Shown here: piece after piece, positions 1-6,018 of the stretch
How the letters are laid out: each line of letters starts with the position of its first letter
Position numbering within the stretch: position 1 is the first letter of the stretch
Origin: an uncultured bacterium
GTDB taxonomy: Bacteria; Verrucomicrobiota; Lentisphaeria; Oligosphaerales; Oligosphaeraceae
NCBI GenBank assembly: GCA_902783355.1
Contig: CACZQQ010000289.1
Coordinates: 1-10,188 of the forward strand
Length of the DNA stretch: 10,188 nt
Reading direction: 5' to 3'
Made by a program: the position numbers and the translations under genes
The notes under the pieces: model-generated
What the model was told of the DNA's origin: nothing
Seen by the model: the letters and a program-made list of their open reading frames with translations, nothing else
Database searches by the model: none

Positions 1-133
1 TCCGCAGGGGGCGGATTTCCTGTTCGCGCTTCGCCTCGTCCGGAATCATGTAGGCCGACTGGATGTAGTACCACTTCGAGCCCTTGTTGGCGACGAAATC
101 GACTCCCAGCTGCCTCCGTCGGCTGGAGCCATC
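1..133 (-). pseudogene. Fragment of a DUF4143-type AAA ATPase gene (internal to C-terminal part, runs off left edge)
   Basis: Reading the minus strand from 133 down to 1 gives a frame ending in RRRQLGVDFVANKGSKWYY followed by IQSAYMIPDEAKREQEIRPLR. This matches the conserved stretch near the C-terminus of DUF4143-containing AAA ATPases, whose usual form is RKQLEVDFVANKGS(K/R)RYYIQSA. The family is common in gut anaerobes; its members are P-loop ATPases of uncertain role. The reading frame is closed upstream by TAG at 134-136 (minus), and no ATPase domain follows within the window. The ATPase half is therefore missing or interrupted, and this looks like a gene remnant. The usual Glu of the EVDF motif is Gly here (GVDF, around 102-106), a further sign of decay. 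Weakly similar sequence may continue across the stop (AVNEQ-stop-DGSS), which would make it a nonsense-interrupted gene. The family call is strong. The extent of the remnant is uncertain because it continues past base 1. Confidence 0.72.
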
Positions 134-136
134 CTA

Positions 137-295
137 CTGCTCATTGACGGCGGGGCGCTGTCGCCACGCACTTCCCCACTCCAGTGGCGGGAGCGTGCCG
201 TATTTCGCGCGTACGCTCATGCGCGCCCGAAGTGATATTATATTCTTGTGGTTGCCGCGTCACTGCGCGGCCGGAGGCAGGGCACGGGGGAGTTC
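137..295. other. Non-coding leader between the ATPase remnant and ftsA
   Basis: No convincing gene is seen here on either strand. A 28-codon minus-strand reading frame (ATG at 218-220, stop at 134-136) shows no recognisable protein, though it shares the frame of the ATPase remnant. The region contains a small inverted repeat, CCACT-CC-AGTGG at 177-188, whose stem can be extended with a bulge (TCCCCACT against AGTGGCGGGA). A second imperfect GC-rich hairpin lies around 204-231. Neither is followed by a T-run, so neither looks like an intrinsic terminator. The AT-rich patch at 232-247 is described separately. The likely role is the promoter and leader of the ftsA block. Confidence 0.5.
232..247 (+). 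promoter_or_regulatory. AT-rich promoter-like patch upstream of ftsA
   Basis: This is the only AT-rich patch in the 300 bases ahead of ftsA, in a GC-rich background. On the plus strand it offers TATTAT (236-241) or TATATT (239-244) as a -10 element, leaving roughly 45-50 bases of leader before the ATG. I see no good TTGACA-like -35 at 16-18 bases upstream. On the minus strand it reads TATAAT (242-237), again without a clear -35. Direction and function are therefore inferred from position and composition only. Confidence 0.3.
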
Positions 296-1576
296 ATGAA
301 ACCACGCATCGAACCATACAGCTGCATAGAAATCGGAACCGGAGCCATCAAGGTGGCCATCGGCACCGTAAGGGAGGACGACACGCTTGAGATCCAGGCG
401 CTGGCGACGCGTCCGTCGCTGAAGATGCTTCGCGGGGAGCCGACGAATCCCGCCATCGTCTCCGAGCAGCTGGCGCAGGCGATGGAGGAGGCGCGTCTGG
501 CAGCGGGCCTCAGGGAGTTCCCGCGGCAGACGGCGCTGCTCCTGTCAGGCGGCTTCATCCGCCCCCAGATCCTGCGCCGCAAGGTGGAGGTCCCTTCCAA
601 CGAGCCCATCAGCGGCGAACTTCAGGAGAAGCTCTTCCGTGAGAACTGCCTGGAGGCGATGACGCGCGACACGGAGAGCGAGCATGTCCTGAACACCATC
701 GTCGAGCGCCTCATGCGCCTGGACAGCGACCGCATCGTCTTCTCCGCCACCGGCCTCTACGCTGTGCAGGCCGAACTGGAGACCTACTACTTCTCTTACA
801 ACGACAGCAACTTCCAGAGTTTCGCCAGCGTCGTCACCCAGACCGGCTATCCCTGGCAGCAGGTGCGCTCCGTCCTCTACGCGCCCCTCGCGATCGCCAG
901 CGCCGTCTTCCCCCCCAGCCACAGCGACGAGTGCCTCGGCCTCGTCATCGACATCGGCGGCGGCGTGACCAGCATCGTCATGCCCGCCGGCCCCGGCTAC
1001 GTCGCCTGCGAACAGCTGCTCGTGGGCTGCGACAACATCGCCAACGACATCTCCATCGTCATGGACGTGGACATGGGGACCGCGCGGCGCATCCTGAACG
1101 AGATGAACACGCTAAAGCTGACCGCCATCCCGAATGGCGACGGCAACAACCGGATCGTCGACCTCGTCAGCCATGGCCCCGAGGGGGTCCCCGTCTACCG
1201 GAACACAAGCGCCGACATGCTGGAGCAGATCATCCACGCCCGCCTCCACGAGATCTTCGAACTGGTCAAGGAGCGCCTGGAGGAGCTTGGCGCCTTCGAC
1301 TTCATCGGCAACGAGGTACTGCTTTCGGGCGGCGGCGCGCTCATCCCGCGCGCGACGGAGCTGGCCGCCCGCGTCTTCTGCCGCAAGGCCAAGGTCGCGC
1401 AAGCCTACCGCGTCTCCTGGCCGGAGGGCGTCGCGGAAAGCCCGCGCAACATCGCCGTGGCGGGCCTCATGCGCGCCTTCCACAAGCTCATGGCGCTGCG
1501 CGAGGCGCAGGGCGGCCGCGACGGATGGGGCCTCTTCGACAAAATCAAGAACATGATACGGGTGCTGAAATGGTGA
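296..1576 (+). CDS. ftsA: Cell division protein FtsA (divergent)
   Basis: FtsA is an actin-like ATPase that tethers FtsZ filaments to the inner membrane and recruits the divisome. The protein is 426 residues, normal for the family. Visible landmarks in order are: the phosphate-1 loop IEIGTGAIKVAIG (residues 11-23); the FtsA-specific inserted subdomain at roughly 80-165; the phosphate-2 loop LVIDIGGGVTSI (216-227) with Asp219; and the adenosine motif VLLSGGGALIP (341-351). The last 17 residues, GWGLFDKIKNMIRVLKW, form a short amphipathic basic helix like the FtsA membrane-targeting sequence. The ATG at 296 places the phosphate-1 loop at the usual distance. GGGGGAG at 286-292 lies only 3 bases upstream, and GGAGG at 273-277 lies 18 upstream, so the ribosome binding site is not ideal. 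An in-frame GTG at 248 would add 16 unlikely residues. The gene overlaps the next by 7 bases. No ftsQ precedes it. Confidence 0.9.
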   Translation: MKPRIEPYSCIEIGTGAIKVAIGTVREDDTLEIQALATRPSLKMLRGEPTNPAIVSEQLAQAMEEARLAAGLREFPRQTALLLSGGFIRPQILRRKVEVPSNEPISGELQEKLFRENCLEAMTRDTESEHVLNTIVERLMRLDSDRIVFSATGLYAVQAELETYYFSYNDSNFQSFASVVTQTGYPWQQVRSVLYAPLAIASAVFPPSHSDECLGLVIDIGGGVTSIVMPAGPGYVACEQLLVGCDNIANDISIVMDVDMGTARRILNEMNTLKLTAIPNGDGNNRIVDLVSHGPEGVPVYRNTSADMLEQIIHARLHEIFELVKERLEELGAFDFIGNEVLLSGGGALIPRATELAARVFCRKAKVAQAYRVSWPEGVAESPRNIAVAGLMRAFHKLMALREAQGGRDGWGLFDKIKNMIRVLKW

Positions 1577-2307
1577 TGCAGGAAAACATCGGCGGCGAAA
1601 TGCTCGTGCTGGGCGCCGGCACCGGCGGGGCCCGCGTGGCCTACTATCTGATGCAGCGCGGCGGCCTGCCCAGGACGCGCCTGCTGGCCGTGGACACCGA
1701 CGACAACGACGGCGAGCAGCTGCCGGGGCTGGAGCGCATCGCCGTGCCGGAGCCGCCCGCCCTTCCGGTCGGCGCCGCCGCCGACCGCGCCTGCCTCCCC
1801 CTCAAGGAGCGCCTGGACGAGCTGCTGCCGCACGTCCGGATGCTGGTCGTCCTGGCCTTCAGCGGCGGCAACACGGGCGTCTTCTACGGCCAGTTCGCCC
1901 TGGGGGCGGCCAAGGCCGCCGGAATCCCCGCGACCGCCATCCTGCCCATGCCCCACACCATCGACGACGAGGAGTGCCAGAAGCGCTCCCGCGGGGCGCT
2001 GGAGATCCTGCACAGCCAGGGCTTCCCGTGCCTTGCCCTCGACTGCGGCTCCTGCGGCCGTTTCTTCCCCGACGCGCGCCCCGAAAGCGCCTACCTGCAG
2101 GCGGTCCGCTGGGCGGCCGAGACAACCATCGGCTATCTCAAGCTCTTCACGGAGAAGCGCCTGGACACGACCGCGCAGGCCGCCGCCGGCAAGCCCCTCG
2201 TCTTCGGCGAACTGCCGCGCGGCATCTTCGCCGCCGCGCCGCCCGTCATCGTGAACGGCCGCAACCTGGATGTGCCCACGTACCTGCGCCTCCAGAGAAA
2301 AGACTAG
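1570..2307 (+). CDS. Truncated FtsZ-derived protein with intact FtsA-binding tail
   Basis: FtsZ is the tubulin-like GTPase of the division ring. This 245-residue protein shows its N-terminal fold: a first glycine loop MLVLGAGTGGARVAYYL (11-27, compare FtsZ GVGGGGGNAV); the strand-loop VVLAFSGGNTGVFYG (residues 93-107), where FtsZ has GGGTGTG; then AAKAAGIPATAILPMPHTID and a helix-7-like AVRWAAETTIGYLKLF. The NxDxxD T7 loop and the whole C-terminal subdomain are absent; FtsZ usually exceeds 350 residues. The end nevertheless matches the extended FtsZ C-terminal signature: PRGIF (216-220), a proline four residues on, then GRNLDVPTYLRLQ (230-242), compare E. coli LDIPAFLRKQ. The ATG at 1570 overlaps the ftsA stop by 7 bases. 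An in-frame ATG at 1576 forms a TGATG junction and is an alternative start. Coupled translation with FtsA is likely. Ancestry is confident; GTPase activity and polymerisation are doubtful. Confidence 0.85.
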   Translation: MVMQENIGGEMLVLGAGTGGARVAYYLMQRGGLPRTRLLAVDTDDNDGEQLPGLERIAVPEPPALPVGAAADRACLPLKERLDELLPHVRMLVVLAFSGGNTGVFYGQFALGAAKAAGIPATAILPMPHTIDDEECQKRSRGALEILHSQGFPCLALDCGSCGRFFPDARPESAYLQAVRWAAETTIGYLKLFTEKRLDTTAQAAAGKPLVFGELPRGIFAAAPPVIVNGRNLDVPTYLRLQRKD

Positions 2308-2340
2308 ACTTTCCCTTCCAACACACAATCCCCAAAAACA

Positions 2341-2344
2341 GGAG
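2341..2344 (+). promoter_or_regulatory. Ribosome binding site of the aldolase/SDR gene
   Basis: GGAG, 8 bases before the ATG at 2353, sits in a purine-rich run (aggagacagag). It fixes the start of the fusion gene. The 45-base gap before it, 2308-2352, holds no hairpin terminator, so read-through from the ftsA/ftsZ pair is possible. Confidence 0.6.
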
Positions 2345-2352
2345 ACAGAGCC

Positions 2353-4284
2353 ATGTCCTCCGAAAAAGCCTTGAACGCAATTGCCGAGATCTCGCGCCGC
2401 TACGGCGCCAATGCTGACTACGCCTTCCTGGGCGGCGGCAACACCTCCTACAAGGACGGCGAATACCTCTACATCAAGCCCTCCGGCGTGGCGCTGGCCA
2501 CCATCCAGCCGGAGCAGTTCCTGAAGATGGAGCGCGCGGCCCTGCGCCGCGTCTTCGACCTGGACGGGGCCGGCTATCCGGACGCCCTGCGCGAAAGGCT
2601 GGTCAAGGAGTGCCAGCTGGCCGCCGTCCGCCCCGAAGGCGCAGGCCGCCCCTCCGTGGAGGCGCCGCTGCACGAACTCATCAAATACGCCTACATCGTC
2701 CACACGCACCCCGTGCTGGTCAACGGCATGACCTGCGCCGTGGACGCGGCCGAGACCTGCCGCCGCCTCTTCCCGAAGGCCCTGTGGGTCGACTACTGCA
2801 ACGCGGGCAGCACGCTGGCCTTCACCGTCCGCAAGCTGATGGACGCCTACGAGAAGGCGAACGGGAACCAGCCGAAGGTCGTCTTCCTGCAGAACCACGG
2901 CGTCTTCGTCTCCGCGGACACCTGCGAGGAGATCGACGCCCTCTACGCGGACATCACCGCCACGCTCACAAAGGCCTACGCCGAAGCCGGCGTGGCGCCT
3001 GCCGCCGTCGACCTGGGCCCCGTCGACGAGGCCTTCATGCTGGAGACCGCGCCGCGCCTGCGCACCCTGCTGGCGGACGAGCAGGGCAACCGCGCCATCG
3101 TCCACACCATCGGCAGCGCGGCCCCCTTCGGCGGCCCCGTGACCCCCGACCACATCGTCTACGCCAAGAGCAACGCCTACGTCGGCGACGGCTCCGCCGA
3201 ATCGCTGGCCGCCTATAAGGCGGAGCACGGCTACATGCCCAAGGTGCTCTTCATCGGCGGGAAGCTGCTCTGCACCGCGGCCCCCACCCTCAACGAGGCC
3301 AAGAACGCCGCCACCGCCGTGGAGAACGCGCTGCGCATCGAGCCGCTGGCGAAGGCCTTCGGCGGCATCCACTACATGACGAAGGAGCAGGCCGGCTTCA
3401 TCGAGAACTGGGAGGTCGAATCCTACCGGCGCTCCGTCAGCGGCGGCCCCGGCGGCACGCGCCTGGCCAACCGCGTCTGCGTGGTCACGGGCGGCGCGCA
3501 GGGCTTCGGCCTGGGCATCGCCGAGACCCTCATCGCCAACGGCGGCACCCTGGTCCTGGCGGACATGAACTACGAGGGCGCCAAGGCCGCCGCCGAGCGC
3601 CTCTGCGCCGCCAACGGCAAGAACCGCGCCGACGCAGTGGCGGTCAACGTCTCCAACGAGGAGTCCGTCCAGAAGATGATGACGGACATCGTGCGGACCT
3701 TCGGCGGCATCGACCTCTTCGTGTCCAACGCCGGCGTGGTGCGCTCCGGCTCCGTCATGGAGCTGAGCCTCAAGGACTTCGCCTTCGTCACCGACATCAA
3801 CTACATCGGCTACTTCCTGTGCGTCAAGCACGCCGCCAGGATCATGGCCGCCCAGATGACCTCCCCCGCCGACCGCTGGACGGACATCGTCCAGGTCAAC
3901 TCCAAGTCGGGCCTGGAAGGCTCCAACAAGAACGGCGCCTACGCCGGCTCCAAGTTCGGCGGCATCGGCCTCACCCAGTCCTTCGCCAAGGAGCTGGTGA
4001 CCTCCCGCATCAAGGTCAACTCCGTGTGCCCGGGCAACTACCTTGACGGGCCGCTCTGGAGCGATCCGCAGCGCGGCCTCTTCGTGCAGTACCTCAACGC
4101 AGGCAAGGTGCCCGGCGCCAAGAGTGTCGAGGACGTGCGCGAGTTCTACATGGCGAAGGTGCCCATGCACCGCGGATGCCTGCCGGCCGACGTCGCGCGC
4201 GCCATCATGTACTGCGTCGAGCAGGACTACGAGACCGGCCAGGCCATCCCCGTCACGGGCGGCCAGAACATGCTCCACGCCTAG
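2353..4284 (+). CDS. Bifunctional class II aldolase / SrlD-like short-chain dehydrogenase
   Basis: This 643-residue cytoplasmic fusion pairs two sugar-phosphate enzymes. Residues 1 to about 365 form a class II aldolase/adducin domain. It has the phosphate-binding LGGGNTSYK (26-34) and KPSG (42-45), and a zinc site formed by His117 and His119 (VHTHP) with His182 (QNHG). Residues from about 372 form an NAD-dependent SDR domain: TGGAQGFG (379-386), Asp404 after the second strand (favours NAD over NADP), SNAG (458-461), Ser517, and Tyr530-x3-Lys534 of the catalytic set. The SDR half resembles E. coli sorbitol-6-phosphate dehydrogenase SrlD closely (VNSKSG, YAGSKFGGIGLTQS, KVPMHRGC, VTGGQNM). The architecture recalls the RhaD/YuxG rhamnulose-1-phosphate aldolase-dehydrogenase, which is somewhat longer. 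Overall it probably cleaves or oxidises a ketose or hexitol phosphate; the exact substrate cannot be read here. No kinase, isomerase or sugar transporter lies beside it. Confidence 0.85.
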   Translation: MSSEKALNAIAEISRRYGANADYAFLGGGNTSYKDGEYLYIKPSGVALATIQPEQFLKMERAALRRVFDLDGAGYPDALRERLVKECQLAAVRPEGAGRPSVEAPLHELIKYAYIVHTHPVLVNGMTCAVDAAETCRRLFPKALWVDYCNAGSTLAFTVRKLMDAYEKANGNQPKVVFLQNHGVFVSADTCEEIDALYADITATLTKAYAEAGVAPAAVDLGPVDEAFMLETAPRLRTLLADEQGNRAIVHTIGSAAPFGGPVTPDHIVYAKSNAYVGDGSAESLAAYKAEHGYMPKVLFIGGKLLCTAAPTLNEAKNAATAVENALRIEPLAKAFGGIHYMTKEQAGFIENWEVESYRRSVSGGPGGTRLANRVCVVTGGAQGFGLGIAETLIANGGTLVLADMNYEGAKAAAERLCAANGKNRADAVAVNVSNEESVQKMMTDIVRTFGGIDLFVSNAGVVRSGSVMELSLKDFAFVTDINYIGYFLCVKHAARIMAAQMTSPADRWTDIVQVNSKSGLEGSNKNGAYAGSKFGGIGLTQSFAKELVTSRIKVNSVCPGNYLDGPLWSDPQRGLFVQYLNAGKVPGAKSVEDVREFYMAKVPMHRGCLPADVARAIMYCVEQDYETGQAIPVTGGQNMLHA

Positions 4285-4290
4285 CCGCCA

Positions 4291-5070
4291 TTGACTTCCG
4301 CCCTCGACAAAATCCTGCGCCAGCTGGGAGCCGGCCGCCACAACCGCCGCAAGTCGCCCTACTTCGTGGCGGAGGGCCTGCGCTGCTGCCGGGAGGCCGT
4401 CACGCGCCGCCCCGCCTGGCTGAAGGCGATGCTCCTCTCCGAAGCCGCCGCCCCCGAGGCCGCCGCCGAGATGGCGGCCCTGGCGGCGCAGGCGGGCGTG
4501 GCGCCGGAACGCCTGCCGGAGCGCGCCTTCGCCGCCTACGCCCAGACGGAAGGCCCGCAGGGCATCCTCTGCCTGCTGGAGAAGCCGGAGCCGACGCCCC
4601 CCGAAACGCTCTCTCCCGTCTGCACGCTCATCCTCGACCAGGTGCGCGAACCGGGCAATTTCGGCACCATCCTGCGCACGGCGTGGGCGGCCGGACTGAC
4701 GCAGGTCTGGCATACCGCCGCCAGCGCGGACCCCTGGTCCCCCAAGGTCGTGCGCGCCGGCATGGGCGCGCAGTTCGCCCTGGCCATCCACGCCTTCCCC
4801 GACCTGCCGGCGGCCGCCGCCTGCTTCCGCGCGCTGGGCGGACGGCGCGTCTGGTGCGCGATGATGTCCGCCACGACGACGCTCTTCTCCGACGGCTTCG
4901 CCCCCGCCGGCGCGGCGCTTGTGGTAGGCAACGAAGGCAACGGCATCAGCGCCCCCGAAGTGGGCGAGGCCGTGACGATCCCCATGCCCGGCCATGCCGA
5001 ATCCCTGAACGTCGCCCAGGCGGCGACCCTTCTTCTCTTCGAGGCCCTCCGACGCCTCCCCCCAAAATAA
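4291..5070 (+). CDS. SpoU/TrmH-family RNA 2'-O-methyltransferase
   Basis: SPOUT enzymes use a trefoil-knot fold and S-adenosylmethionine to methylate a ribose 2'-OH in rRNA or tRNA. The 259-residue protein has an N-terminal substrate-binding region (residues 1 to about 105, including KSPYFVAEGLRCCREAV) and the three SpoU motifs. Motif 1 is LDQVREPGNFGTILRTA (115-131) with Asn123 and Arg129. Motif 2 is LVVGNEGNGIS (210-220). Motif 3 is IPMPGHAESLNVAQAATLL (230-248) with Ser238 and Asn240. The upstream stop of the aldolase gene is in the same frame at 4282-4284, so the start must lie after it. TTG at 4291 is the only candidate that keeps the conserved N-terminus; GTG at 4366 would cut into it. 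No Shine-Dalgarno is visible, so translation may depend on re-initiation after the aldolase stop 6 bases away. The family is secure. The target (RlmB-like 23S site or other) is not determined. Confidence 0.87.
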   Translation: MTSALDKILRQLGAGRHNRRKSPYFVAEGLRCCREAVTRRPAWLKAMLLSEAAAPEAAAEMAALAAQAGVAPERLPERAFAAYAQTEGPQGILCLLEKPEPTPPETLSPVCTLILDQVREPGNFGTILRTAWAAGLTQVWHTAASADPWSPKVVRAGMGAQFALAIHAFPDLPAAAACFRALGGRRVWCAMMSATTTLFSDGFAPAGAALVVGNEGNGISAPEVGEAVTIPMPGHAESLNVAQAATLLLFEALRRLPPK

Positions 5071-5074
5071 GGAG
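5069..5074 (+). promoter_or_regulatory. Ribosome binding site overlapping the methyltransferase stop codon
   Basis: AAGGAG shares two bases with the TAA stop of the preceding gene and lies 7 bases before the ATG at 5082. It supports that start over the in-frame ATG at 5100 and indicates tight coupling of the two genes. Confidence 0.7.
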
Positions 5075-5081
5075 TCCCTTC

Positions 5082-5978
5082 ATGTCCAAGACATCCTCCA
5101 TGCTGCGCCTGACGCTGACGGCCCTGGTCATGCTGGCCGCGGCCGCCCATGCCCAGATCGCCCTGCGCCTGACGGCGGAGAAGCCGCGCTATCTGCGCTA
5201 CGAGCCAATCCCCCTCACCCTCCAGGTCACCAACCTCTCCGGCAACACGCTCTCCTTCGGCGGCGACCAACCGCGGGAGCGCAACCGGGGCAGCGTCACC
5301 TTCAGGGTCGAGGCCAGCGGCGGCCGCAACGTCGCCCAGTTCACCCTCATGGACAACCCCGCCAGCGGCCTGAAGCTGGGCCCTGGGCAGACGCGGGAGC
5401 TGCGGGTCGTCATCAACCAGTTCTATGAAATGCAGAAGGAGGACAAGTACGCCGTCACTGCCTACCTGAGCCATCCGCGCCTGCCCTCCATCCACCTCTC
5501 CAAGCCCGTCCATATCGAGGTCTACGACGGGATTCCGCTCCTGACCCAGAACATCGGCATGCCCTCCAAAAGCGAGACCGATCTCATCAAGACCCTGAAA
5601 CTGACCCTCATGCGCTTCGCCGACGTCGAGCAGGACATCTACTATCTGCGCGTCGAGGACGACGAGAACGTCTACGCCAGCTTCCGGCTGGGCGACTACA
5701 TCGACGGCGAGAAGCCCCAGATGGAGCTGGACGGCCCCAACCTCGTCCACATCCTTCTGCAGTTGCGCCCGAAGCTCTTCGTCTACTACATCATGGGCTT
5801 CGACGGCTACAACCTGAAGATGCGGCAGAAGCGCTTCTACAAGAGCGCCGACGGCCTGCCGCCGACCCTCTCCCGCGCCACCGGCTACCTGCGCATCGAG
5901 CATGCACGCCCCGCCGTGGAGGGCCTCGACTACCTCGAACCCGCCAACGACAAGAAGGCCCCCGCCGCAACCCCCTGA
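5082..5978 (+). CDS. Secreted protein of unknown function with an Ig-like N-terminal half
   Basis: I do not recognise the family as a whole. The 298-residue product begins with a clear Sec signal peptide: a basic start, the hydrophobic stretch LTLTALVMLAAAA, and probable cleavage after AHA (residue 24). The mature protein is therefore likely periplasmic. Residues about 26-150 alternate short hydrophobic strands (PIPLTLQVTNLSGNTLSF, TRELRVVINQFY, KYAVTAYLSHP, HIEVYD). This resembles immunoglobulin-like or BsuPI-like beta-sandwich domains, as far as can be judged by eye. Residues about 150-280 are different, with a Tyr- and acid-rich stretch (DIYYLRVEDDENVYASFRL) and LFVYYIMGFDGYN, and no catalytic motif that I can see. 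The tail is Lys/Pro/Ala-rich. The start is supported by AAGGAG. It lies between the methyltransferase and sppA genes, a context that gives no clear function beyond an envelope location. Confidence 0.8.
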   Translation: MSKTSSMLRLTLTALVMLAAAAHAQIALRLTAEKPRYLRYEPIPLTLQVTNLSGNTLSFGGDQPRERNRGSVTFRVEASGGRNVAQFTLMDNPASGLKLGPGQTRELRVVINQFYEMQKEDKYAVTAYLSHPRLPSIHLSKPVHIEVYDGIPLLTQNIGMPSKSETDLIKTLKLTLMRFADVEQDIYYLRVEDDENVYASFRLGDYIDGEKPQMELDGPNLVHILLQLRPKLFVYYIMGFDGYNLKMRQKRFYKSADGLPPTLSRATGYLRIEHARPAVEGLDYLEPANDKKAPAATP

Positions 5979-6018
5979 CCACGGACTTCCGCCCCAGGCT
6001 TGACAATCACCTAAGATC

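Noticed and set aside
237..242. Perfect TATAAT on the minus strand as a promoter for the ATPase remnant
   Set aside because: No -35 match at the right distance on that strand, and the downstream frame is broken. It is kept only as part of the AT-rich patch.
84..390. Short plus-strand open frames over the leader and ftsA start
   Set aside because: No recognisable protein, no ribosome binding site, and they overlap the ftsA start in other frames.
931..1569. Upstream extension of the FtsZ-like frame inside ftsA
   Set aside because: Arg/His/Pro-rich out-of-frame translation of ftsA. The FtsZ-like sequence begins at the ATG at 1570 or 1576.
1405..4995. Very long minus-strand open frame (about 1,200 codons) opposite four plus-strand genes
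   Set aside because: It lies antisense to well-supported genes with family motifs. Its translation is a Gly/Ala/Val/Asp/His-rich composition typical of the shadow of C-ending codons, with no recognisable domain.
4176..5081. Upstream extension of the secreted-protein frame through the methyltransferase gene
   Set aside because: Low-complexity Arg/Pro/Gly translation in the wrong frame. A signal peptide and ribosome binding site define the start at 5082.
6000..6018. TTGACA at 6000-6005 just before sppA as a promoter -35 box
   Set aside because: No -10 element at 16-18 bases downstream; that region is already inside the coding sequence.
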